Positions 42,489 through 50,146 of a stretch of 64,000 nt of DNA are shown piece after piece. The DNA comes from an uncultured Anaerolineae bacterium. Its GTDB lineage: Bacteria > Chloroflexota > Anaerolineae > Anaerolineales > Villigracilaceae. The position numbers and the translations under genes are program-made. Below the pieces are notes generated by a model. It worked only from the letters and a program-made list of their open reading frames with translations, was not told where the DNA came from and searched no databases. Numbering within the stretch: position 1 is the stretch's first letter; every line of letters starts with the position of its first letter. The stretch is taken from the NCBI GenBank assembly GCA_903822545.1, contig CAIJPN010000048.1, positions 1-64,000 on the forward strand, in the 5' to 3' direction.

Positions 42489-43847
42489 ATGCCCATCCAG
42501 CCGGTTTTGCCTGAACATAGCCCCAACCAGGGACGCGAAATCTGGAATGCCAACGACCAGGAATTGCTCTCCCGGTTTGATTCGTTTGGGTTGGATGTGA
42601 AATCATCCGCGTTTGGCGCAAAAGGTGACGGGGCGACGGATGACCTTCCAGCGTTGCAAAAAGCTGTCGATGCCTGTGCCCAACTGGGGGGCGGATGGGT
42701 TTTCCTTCCAACAGGCACTTACCAATTAAACGGGTCGCTTATCCTGCGCGATAAGGTCAACATCTACGGCGCGGGTATGTTCAATAGCACCCTGCGCCTG
42801 GGCGATGGCGTTAACCTGCCGGTGGTGAGCGATGAAGGCCACACGCCCTCGCGTGATTTTGCCTTTGGGCGTGTGCAGCTTGCCAATTTTGCCATCGATG
42901 GCAACAAGGCGGGCAACCCCGGCGGGCAGGAAGGCTTGCTGACCAGCGCGTACTTCTCGATTTTTGAGAACCTGCTCGTCCGCGAATGTGGCACGCACGG
43001 CATTCGCATGGGCGACCGCAAGCTGGAGAATGCTTCCAGCCAGAACCGGGTGAGCGGGTGCCGGATTTTCAACTGCAACCAGGCCGGGATTTACCTGGAT
43101 GTCAACAGCATCGACCATGCCATCACTGCCAACTATATTTATGGTTGTGATAGCGGGATTGTGATCCGAAATGGCGGGGTGCGTGTGGTCAACAATGATA
43201 TTTACAGGCACACCAGCGCGGCCATTGATGTAGAGCAAACCAGTTATGGGTTGGTGATTGCATCCAATGATTTCAACGGAAACAAAGGCACGGTTATTCA
43301 TGTTTCGCGCACCACACAGGCAACAGAGCGCACATGGAGCCAGTTTCTTATTGCCGGGAATTCGATTTTGGGCGATGGCCTTGAATCAGATAACCTGTAC
43401 GATGCAATTTATGTTGAAACTTCGGCGGATGCCGGCATCTCGAGCTTGAGCATCGTCTCGAATAAGATTTTCGCCCTGGAGGCGGCCAACCGTTACCGTT
43501 ACGGGGTGCACCTGGAAAAGAATGTCACCGATACGCACTGCGCTGCCAATCACATATCGCGGGTGGGCACATCTGGTTACTTTGTTGGGGCCAGCTGCGC
43601 CCGGGTAACGGTAGACAGCCTGGGGGGCGGGGCGCTCCCCTCGCCCGAACTTCCAGCCAGTGGGCAGCCATTCCAAAATCCCTACCCGGTGGCCGTTTCT
43701 GTCTATGTGAGCGGTGGCCTGGTGCGTGATGTTGCTCTCGCGGCTGTTTCAACAGGCCTGTTTTCCGGTAATTTTTCCCTGCCGGTTGGGCAAACCATTA
43801 CCCTTGTTTACGACCAGGTGCCAGCGTGGGCCTGGTTTAGCCATTAA
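42489..43847 (+). CDS. Pectate-lyase-superfamily parallel beta-helix protein
   Basis: 452 residues. The start region SSAFGAKGDGATDDLPALQKAVDAC with GGGWVFLPTGTYQLNGSLILRDKVNIYGAG is the classical Pectate_lyase_3 opening (AKGDGxTDDxxAxQ). Rungs of a right-handed beta helix follow (IFENLLVRECGTHGIRMGD, VSGCRIFNCNQAGIYLDVNSIDHAITANYIYGCDSG...). Such proteins cleave or bind acidic polysaccharide in surface-glycan loci. The protein has no own signal; the in-frame Tat leader just upstream (42264) would supply it if the TAG at 42477 were read through or absent. Catalytic residues cannot be assigned. Confidence 0.8.
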   Translation: MPIQPVLPEHSPNQGREIWNANDQELLSRFDSFGLDVKSSAFGAKGDGATDDLPALQKAVDACAQLGGGWVFLPTGTYQLNGSLILRDKVNIYGAGMFNSTLRLGDGVNLPVVSDEGHTPSRDFAFGRVQLANFAIDGNKAGNPGGQEGLLTSAYFSIFENLLVRECGTHGIRMGDRKLENASSQNRVSGCRIFNCNQAGIYLDVNSIDHAITANYIYGCDSGIVIRNGGVRVVNNDIYRHTSAAIDVEQTSYGLVIASNDFNGNKGTVIHVSRTTQATERTWSQFLIAGNSILGDGLESDNLYDAIYVETSADAGISSLSIVSNKIFALEAANRYRYGVHLEKNVTDTHCAANHISRVGTSGYFVGASCARVTVDSLGGGALPSPELPASGQPFQNPYPVAVSVYVSGGLVRDVALAAVSTGLFSGNFSLPVGQTITLVYDQVPAWAWFSH

Positions 43848-43870
43848 TTTTATTTTTCAGAATAGGAATC

Positions 43871-44989
43871 ATGATGTCGAACACTAGCTCGTCCAACGAA
43901 TGGGTGAAATTTAACCTGCACAACCTGGTTTCCATCCGCATCCACAAGAACGCTCCTACGGTTGCACAGTTTGTAGATATGTTTGGCCCCTTCCTGACCG
44001 ATGAAGACCTGACGCATTACGACCTGACGATTAAAGCCGAAATGGAGCCGCTGCTCAATGGCGCTTCGGGCGAAACCCACGGCGAAACCGAGTTTCACTA
44101 CAACTTTGAAGGCATCCACCTGGATGCTCTTGAAGTGCAGGTTTTCCGCGAACCGGATGGCGGCTTCCGCCTGAATGGTACCCGCGAAATGCTGACGATG
44201 GCCCTGCCGCTGGTCGACCGCCTGATGGTGCAGAAAAGCGCCGCTATGGTGCACGCCCTGACCGCCGAATACAAAGGCCACGCCCTGCTGATGCCCGCCT
44301 GGGGCGGCACCGGCAAGACCAGCACCATGTCCAAACTGGTGAAGCTGGATGGCTGGGCTTTTATGGGCGATGACTGGGCTTTTGTGACTGACAAGGGCGA
44401 TTTGTTGTCTTTTGCCAAGCCGATGTTCATCAAGCCATATCACCGTTCGCTTTATCCGCACCTGTTTAAGAAGGTACACAAACCGTTGGTGCCCAACCAG
44501 CTTTCCAAGGCTATCCACAGCATGACTACGCTGGTGCATCCGTACATCACGAAGTACCCGCACCTGGCGGCCATCACCCGGCGCTATTCACCCGAGCACA
44601 TCATGGTGACCCCGCAGATGGCCTTCCCCGAAGCGCGTTTTTCCAATGGCGCGCCTGTGGCTGCCGTCCTGTTTGTGGAACGTTTCCAAAATGCCACCCC
44701 TGAACCATATTTTGTCGAAAAAGACACGCGCTGGATGACAAGCCAGGTGGTTGGCAATTTCTTCTCCGAACTGCCGCGCCAGTCGCGGGTGGTGATGGCG
44801 GCCCTGGGCGCTTCGGCCCTTTCGCCGATCGACCAGGCCATGATCGAAAAATCGGCCATCGTCAGCCAGGCCTTTGAAGGCAAACGCTGCTTCTACCTGC
44901 GCGTTCCGCTGATGTGTACCCCCGACCAGGCTTCAGACATCATCGTGGCGCATATCCAAAAAGTGATGGAAATGGCGGGCGTGAAGTAA
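43871..44989 (+). CDS. HPr-kinase-like P-loop protein of the polysaccharide locus
   Basis: 372 residues. A P-loop GGTGKTSTMSKLV (Walker A near 144-151) is followed by GWAFMGDDWAFVTDKGDLLSFAKP, the HprK-type acidic motif with two Asp. The remainder has no HPr kinase C-terminal helix and there is no PTS HPr gene nearby. Related HprK-like proteins are common in bacterial exopolysaccharide loci, where their substrate is unknown. The first ~130 residues (VKFNLHNLVSIRIHKNAPTVAQFVDMFG...) form a separate N-terminal domain. Two ATGs (43871, 43874) are possible. The stop codon is directly followed by the next start. Confidence 0.75.
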   Translation: MMSNTSSSNEWVKFNLHNLVSIRIHKNAPTVAQFVDMFGPFLTDEDLTHYDLTIKAEMEPLLNGASGETHGETEFHYNFEGIHLDALEVQVFREPDGGFRLNGTREMLTMALPLVDRLMVQKSAAMVHALTAEYKGHALLMPAWGGTGKTSTMSKLVKLDGWAFMGDDWAFVTDKGDLLSFAKPMFIKPYHRSLYPHLFKKVHKPLVPNQLSKAIHSMTTLVHPYITKYPHLAAITRRYSPEHIMVTPQMAFPEARFSNGAPVAAVLFVERFQNATPEPYFVEKDTRWMTSQVVGNFFSELPRQSRVVMAALGASALSPIDQAMIEKSAIVSQAFEGKRCFYLRVPLMCTPDQASDIIVAHIQKVMEMAGVK

Positions 44990-45796
44990 ATGTTACCCGT
45001 CACGGTCATTGTCCCCGTCCGAAACGCTGAAAGCATGGCGGATGACTGCCTGGCCTCGATTTTCCGCGCCAACCCGCGCGAAGTGATCGTGGTGGATGGC
45101 AACTCCACTGACGGCACGCTGGAAATTATCGGCAAGTACCCGGCCAAGGTTCTTTCGGATAACGGCCGGGGCGTCCCCGCCGCGCGCATGCTGGGGATTG
45201 AAGCTGCCACTTCGGATGTGGTGGTGCTGATCGACGTGGACATTGTCCTGCCGGATGGCGCGCTGGAGGCCCTGTACGCCGAATATACCGATGGCGGCTA
45301 CGATGCCCTCCAGGCTGGTCTTGAAAGCATCTCTGGCCCGGGCTACTGGGGTCGGGCGTTGGCCACGCATCATAATCGCGGGCGCAGTAAGAACTGGCCG
45401 GGTGTCATGGCCACCTTTTTCCGCCGCCAGATTTTGCTGGATTATCGTTTCGATGAACGTTTCCGCTCAGGCGAAGATATTGAACTGCGCTGGCGGCTGG
45501 AGAAAGCCAATCTCAAAGTTGGTGTTTCGCGCAAAACCATTGTCAAGCACCGTTTTGGTGATACCTACGAAGTGGCCCTCGACCAGTTCACGCAGGATGG
45601 CAAAGGTATTGGGCGCATGTATGCCAAATACGGCCTGCCTGCGCTGAAGCTGCTTTTCATCCCCGCGGCGGGCTGCGTGCGCGGAATCCTGCTCAGCCTG
45701 CTGCGCCTCGAACCGCAGTGGATCCCGTACTACCTGGTTTATCTTTTCTACAACTACGCATCCATGCCCGGCGGGATGCGGGAAAAATTATCGTAA
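44990..45796 (+). CDS. GT2 glycosyltransferase
   Basis: 268 residues. GT2 pattern: VTVIVPVRNAESMADDCL, EVIVVDGNSTDGTLEII, VPAARMLGIEAATSDVVVLIDVDIVLPDGAL (DVD metal site), and the acceptor motif RFRSGEDIELRWRLEKA. The C-terminal third is a membrane-associating helix pair (LKLLFIPAAGCVRGILLSLL, IPYYLVYLFYNYASM). It begins with no gap after the HprK-like gene, indicating translational coupling, so the two may act on the same lipid-linked intermediate. Confidence 0.9.
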   Translation: MLPVTVIVPVRNAESMADDCLASIFRANPREVIVVDGNSTDGTLEIIGKYPAKVLSDNGRGVPAARMLGIEAATSDVVVLIDVDIVLPDGALEALYAEYTDGGYDALQAGLESISGPGYWGRALATHHNRGRSKNWPGVMATFFRRQILLDYRFDERFRSGEDIELRWRLEKANLKVGVSRKTIVKHRFGDTYEVALDQFTQDGKGIGRMYAKYGLPALKLLFIPAAGCVRGILLSLLRLEPQWIPYYLVYLFYNYASMPGGMREKLS

Positions 45797-45801
45797 CCCT
45801 G

Positions 45802-45835
45802 TAGCGCGAGATAATCATCTCGCGCTATGATTATC
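45802..45835 (+). promoter_or_regulatory. Two overlapping, mutually exclusive hairpins before the flippase gene
   Basis: Stem A: TAGCGCGAGAT (45802-45812) with ATCTCGCGCTA (45817-45827). Stem B: GATAATCAT (45810-45818) with ATGATTATC (45827-45835). They share bases, so only one can form. Stem B ends directly before the AGGA ribosome site (45836-45839). Confidence 0.5.
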
Positions 45836-45843
45836 AGGAACCT

Positions 45844-47112
45844 ATGCGCGCCAAACTCAACGCCTTTCTCTCCGACCATGCCGAACTTCGCCGCCTGTGG
45901 AACTCGCTCTCGCTCATTTTGGGGCGTGTCTCCTCCTCCGGGCTGGGGTTCATCACCACCATGCTCACCGCGCGGCTGTATGCGCCCGCCGAAGTGGGCA
46001 TTTCATCCGGCATCGTCTCAGCCATGATGTTGTGCGTGCAGATTGCGTTGCTGGGCGTAGGCGCGGCGGTCATCTCGGTTTACCCCAAACACAAAGACCA
46101 ACCTCGGCAGGTTATCAACACCGGGCTGAATATCATCACCCTGGCCTCGCTGCTGGCCGCGCTGGCCTTTTTGGCGCTTTCCTCGTTCGCATTCCGCGAG
46201 CTGGCCATCGTCAGCCGCAGCCTGGTTTACACCCTGATGTTCTTCGGCATCACACTTTTCGGCACAGTCAACGTTTACCTTGACCACGTTTCCATCGTCC
46301 TGCGCCGGGGCAGCCAGGTTCTCACCCGCAACGTGCTTTTTGGCATCGTCACCATTGCAGGCGTGCCGCTCATTCCGCTGCTCACCGGCCAGCAAAATTC
46401 CATGTCGATCATCCTGGCCTGGGTTTTGGCCGGTTTTGTGGCCTGCGTGGTGGGGATATTCCAACTTTTTCGCGCGCTGGATGGTTATTCTTATCGCCCC
46501 GAGCTTGATTCCACCCTGGCAAAAGAACTCATCGGGATCGGACTCCCGAACTACCTGCTCACGTTAACCGAACGCGCCCCCAACTGGATCATGCCCATCA
46601 TGGTCACCGAACTGCTCTCCCCATCCGATAATGCCATCTGGTACAACGTCTGGATGATGGCCTGGGTGGTTTTCATCATCCCCATTTCGGTTGGGCAAAA
46701 CCTGTTTGCAGATGTGGCCCACAACCCGGATGCGCTGCGCGCTGCCCTGCGCCGTTCCAACCGAACATCCATCGCCCTGGGAACGCTCGCCGCCCTCGGG
46801 ACGATGGCCCTGGCCTGGGTCATTCTCTCGCTTTTGGGCAAACCCTACGCAGATGCCGGAACCCTGCCTTTGAGAATCCTTGTCCTGGCAGTGTATCCCG
46901 TGATTTTCGTCCAATCCTATTATGCCGTCTGCCGCGGACGCCGCACCCTGCGCGAAGCAATTCTTACCGGGCTGCTGAGCGGCATTCTCAGCTTAACCAC
47001 CGCCGTAACATTTGGGCTGCAATATGGCCTGGCGGGCATGGCTACCACCTGGCTGGTCACCCAGTTCGCAGCGGGCGGCTGGGCATTGTATCGACTGCGC
47101 AAAATCGGCTGA
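45844..47112 (+). CDS. Polysaccharide flippase (MOP/Wzx-type)
   Basis: 422 residues with about 12 membrane helices in an even pattern, as in MOP-superfamily flippases. Opening LWNSLSLILGRVSSSGLGFITTMLTARLYAPAEVGISS is the typical 'N-terminal amphipathic helix then TAxLYxPxEVG' start of Wzx/oligosaccharide translocases. It moves a lipid-linked oligosaccharide across the inner membrane. The AGGA site 4 bp upstream could be masked by the hairpins at 45802-45835. Its stop is followed by a new promoter region (47113-47242), so it ends the first transcript of the locus. Confidence 0.88.
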   Translation: MRAKLNAFLSDHAELRRLWNSLSLILGRVSSSGLGFITTMLTARLYAPAEVGISSGIVSAMMLCVQIALLGVGAAVISVYPKHKDQPRQVINTGLNIITLASLLAALAFLALSSFAFRELAIVSRSLVYTLMFFGITLFGTVNVYLDHVSIVLRRGSQVLTRNVLFGIVTIAGVPLIPLLTGQQNSMSIILAWVLAGFVACVVGIFQLFRALDGYSYRPELDSTLAKELIGIGLPNYLLTLTERAPNWIMPIMVTELLSPSDNAIWYNVWMMAWVVFIIPISVGQNLFADVAHNPDALRAALRRSNRTSIALGTLAALGTMALAWVILSLLGKPYADAGTLPLRILVLAVYPVIFVQSYYAVCRGRRTLREAILTGLLSGILSLTTAVTFGLQYGLAGMATTWLVTQFAAGGWALYRLRKIG

Positions 47113-47166
47113 CAACCAGGTTCAGCTTAACAGTACCTTTGGGTGAGCTTGTTATGAATTGTCCAC

Positions 47167-47197
47167 TTGCTCACCTTGCATTTATGTAAGGTATAAT
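47167..47197 (+). promoter_or_regulatory. Promoter with adjoining palindrome for the secreted repeat protein
   Basis: TATAAT (47192-47197) abuts the near-palindrome CCTTGCATTTATGTAAGG (47174-47191). TTGCTC (47167-47172) could serve as a -35 with 19-bp spacing. The palindrome sits between the two boxes, a repressor-type position. Confidence 0.45.
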
Positions 47198-47242
47198 AAT
47201 TAAGACAATATCGGTAGATATTATTTTTTAAGGAGTTTTATT

Positions 47243-50074
47243 GTGAACCAGCGTTTTTCGTTCCAAAACTTGTTTATTCCCAGGCGCATCAGCTTCCTGA
47301 TGACGGCTTTGCTTATCTTGGGGATTACTTTTTCATCACCTGGCTTGTTGATTGCTTCGGCTGCCGGGGATGTGGGCTATAAAGATTTCCAGTATACCGG
47401 CGCTACTGCCCCCACGGGCCAGAAGCCTCAAAGCAAATTGTGGCACAACGATGGCCTGTGGTGGGGGGTGCTATTTAATAAAACCAGCGGCAAATTTGAA
47501 ATTTATCGCCTCAATTGGGCTACCCAGACCTGGGCCACCACCGGCACTACAGTAGATAGTCGTTCCAAATCATCCGCCGATGCCTTGTGGGATGGTTCAA
47601 AGCTGTACACCGTCAGTGCAGTGCCGCCCGGCACCAGCGGCGATGTAGGCATAAAAGTGACCCGTTTCAGCTACAACCCTGTGACCAAAATTTACAGCCT
47701 GGATACAGGATTCCCAGTCACAATTGCCAATTCTGCTATTGAAACAGTGGTTATGGACAAGGATACTACCGGCACGTTATGGGTCACATACACAGACTCA
47801 AATGGCAGCGGTGGGCGCAAAGTACAGGTGGCGCACTCCACATCCAGCGAGACAAGTTGGACCAGCCCCTATACCTTGCCCACTACCGGCGCAAGCAACC
47901 TCACCAGCGATGACATTTCAACAATCGTTGCCTACAACGGCAAAATTGGCATCCTGTGGAGCAACCCAAATAATGACTCGCTTTATTTTGCCAGCCACGA
48001 AGACGGCACTGCTGATAATCTCTGGACCCTAAACCCCGCGCTGCAAGGCCCGAATTACCCGGATGACCACATTAACATCAAATCGCTCCAGGCTGATTCA
48101 TCTGGCCAGGTATATGCGGCTGTGAAAACCTCGTTGAACGATGTGCTCCCTTCCACTTCTAGCGAGCCGTTGATTTTGCTCCTGGAAATGGACAACAACG
48201 GCTCGTGGAGCCGCCGCACCGTTGCTCGCGTTTCTGATAACCACACCCGCCCGATCGTGCTGTTGGATGTGGAAAATCGCGAAGTATACGTTTTCATGAC
48301 CTATCAGTATGGAACCCAGACCAGCGGCGCAATCTACTACAAAAAGGCCAGCCTCGATAACAAAGGCCTCCAATTCCCCAGCGGCCTGGGCACGCCCTTT
48401 ATTGAATATGCCGCCGATACCCACATCAACAACATTTCTTCCACCAAACAGCCACTTAATGGCACTACAAACCTTGTGGCAATCGCGGGCGATGACACAA
48501 CCCGTTACTATTTTCATAATGTGATTGACCTGGTCAACTCTGGCCCCACCGCCACGCCGACCAACACATCCTTGCCAACCAACACCCCGCTCCCAACCAG
48601 CACGTTCACAGCCACAGCCATCCCGCCAACCCCAACCAACACAGCCGTGCCGCCAACCCCCACACCCATGGGCGCCCCACTCTTCACCGATGGATTTGAA
48701 AGCGGCGACTTTAGCAACTGGACGACGGTCGTCAATGCTGTCAGCGGTCTCGCTACTGTGCAGAGCGCCAACGTCAACACCGGCACCTATGCAGCGCAGT
48801 TTACCAGCCAGGCCATCAAAAACTCGCTGACCTACATCCGCAAAAACCTGGGCACTGCCCAGACCGAAATTACTGCCAGCGGGTACTTCAAAGTAACCGT
48901 AGAAGGCAGCAAAACTGCCAATATTCCCTTCTTCCGGCTGTTCAACCCATCCGGAACACGTGTGGTTTCAGTTTACCGCCAAAACTCCACCGGATTGATC
49001 CGCGTGGCTGACCAGAGCACCACCCGTGATACCACTGCCAGCCTGCCGCTCAATACCTGGGCAAAAGTTGACCTGCATATCATCGCGGCAGGTTCCGGGT
49101 TGAGCACCATCCGGGTTTTTGTAAACGACATCCAGGTATTGAATACCAGCGCGGGCAACATTGGCACCGCTGGCATATTAAATCTCCAGCTTGGAAGCGA
49201 AACAACCTCCCAACTCTACACTTTAATTGCGGATGACATCCTGGTTGCTGGCCCTGGCGTTGCCCAGCCAACAGCTACCCCGCTGCCGCCCACCGCTACC
49301 GCGACTCTTGCCCCCCCCACAGCCACTCCCGTGCCGCCCACCGCAACACCCCTTGGCCCAACCGCCACCGATACACCGGTTCTACCAACAGCCACCCCCG
49401 CGCCTCCCACCGCGACATCCTTCCCAACCGACACGCCCACTGCTACACCGCTCCCAACCGAGACATCGACCCCGACAGCCACAGCTATCGTCAACAACCT
49501 GTTCTCTGATGGCTTTGAAAGCGGAAGTTTCTCCGCGTGGACATCCGTCACTGTTGGCGGGGATGGTTCAGCCACCGTCCAGGAAACCAGCGTTAACTCG
49601 GGCAGTTTCGCAGCCCGGTTATCGGCCAGCGCCAACACTGGTTCAGCCGCCTACATCCGGGCAAGCCTGGCATCTGCCCAACTGGATACCACAGCTACCG
49701 CTTATTTCATGATCACTCAAGAAGGCGCCAGCGGCGCGAATGTGCCTCTCTTCCGCCTGTACAACTCATCTGGAACCCGCCTCCTGACACTCTACCGTCA
49801 GAATCTTGACTCTGACCGGGTGTGGGCTTCTGATGGTGTCACGCGCTTCTCAACCACCGGGCTGCTGCCACTGAACACCTGGACAAAGATCGATTTGCGC
49901 GTTATTACTGCCGGAACCGGCCTCAGCACGATCCAGGTTTATATAAACGATGTGTTGGTTTTGAATACCAATGCTGCCAGCCTGGGAACATCCGGCGTGT
50001 TGACTTACCAGCTTGGTAATGACACAACCAAACAAGTGTTCACCCTGTTTGCCGATGATGTCAATATCAAATAG
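47243..50074 (+). CDS. Large secreted protein: beta-propeller-like head and two duplicated domains with Pro/Thr linkers
   Basis: 943 residues from GTG 47243 behind AAGGAG. A signal peptide (MTALLILGITFSSPGLLIASAA) leads to a sialidase/beta-propeller-like region (about 40-430, WGVLFNKTSGKFEIYRL, GIKVTRFSYNPVTKIY, KIGILWSNPNNDSLYFASHEDG). Then come two copies of one ~190-residue domain: residues about 480-671 (FTDGFESGDFSNW) and 753-943 (FSDGFESGSFSAW), both with the pattern ...LNTWxKxDLxxI...GLSTIxVxxNDxxVLNT. They resemble LamG-type jelly rolls and may bind sugars. Pro/Thr-rich linkers (about 433-479, 672-752) are typical of Chloroflexota surface proteins. No membrane anchor or sorting motif is seen at the C-terminus. 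It is probably a cell-surface adhesin or glycan-binding protein of the locus. Confidence 0.8.
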   Translation: MNQRFSFQNLFIPRRISFLMTALLILGITFSSPGLLIASAAGDVGYKDFQYTGATAPTGQKPQSKLWHNDGLWWGVLFNKTSGKFEIYRLNWATQTWATTGTTVDSRSKSSADALWDGSKLYTVSAVPPGTSGDVGIKVTRFSYNPVTKIYSLDTGFPVTIANSAIETVVMDKDTTGTLWVTYTDSNGSGGRKVQVAHSTSSETSWTSPYTLPTTGASNLTSDDISTIVAYNGKIGILWSNPNNDSLYFASHEDGTADNLWTLNPALQGPNYPDDHINIKSLQADSSGQVYAAVKTSLNDVLPSTSSEPLILLLEMDNNGSWSRRTVARVSDNHTRPIVLLDVENREVYVFMTYQYGTQTSGAIYYKKASLDNKGLQFPSGLGTPFIEYAADTHINNISSTKQPLNGTTNLVAIAGDDTTRYYFHNVIDLVNSGPTATPTNTSLPTNTPLPTSTFTATAIPPTPTNTAVPPTPTPMGAPLFTDGFESGDFSNWTTVVNAVSGLATVQSANVNTGTYAAQFTSQAIKNSLTYIRKNLGTAQTEITASGYFKVTVEGSKTANIPFFRLFNPSGTRVVSVYRQNSTGLIRVADQSTTRDTTASLPLNTWAKVDLHIIAAGSGLSTIRVFVNDIQVLNTSAGNIGTAGILNLQLGSETTSQLYTLIADDILVAGPGVAQPTATPLPPTATATLAPPTATPVPPTATPLGPTATDTPVLPTATPAPPTATSFPTDTPTATPLPTETSTPTATAIVNNLFSDGFESGSFSAWTSVTVGGDGSATVQETSVNSGSFAARLSASANTGSAAYIRASLASAQLDTTATAYFMITQEGASGANVPLFRLYNSSGTRLLTLYRQNLDSDRVWASDGVTRFSTTGLLPLNTWTKIDLRVITAGTGLSTIQVYINDVLVLNTNAASLGTSGVLTYQLGNDTTKQVFTLFADDVNIK

Positions 50075-50100
50075 CCTTGCACAAATTGGTGCCCTAAGCC

Positions 50101-50131
50101 TGCGCCCCTCTTCTCCTGGAAGAGGGGCGCA
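50101..50131 (+). terminator. 13-bp hairpin after the repeat-protein gene
   Basis: TGCGCCCCTCTTC (50101-50113), loop TCCTG, exact complement (50119-50131). It lacks a T-run, so it may stabilise mRNA or act as a weak stop before the polymerase-like gene 15 bp downstream. Confidence 0.5.
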
Positions 50132-50146
50132 TTACAACCCTTATTT

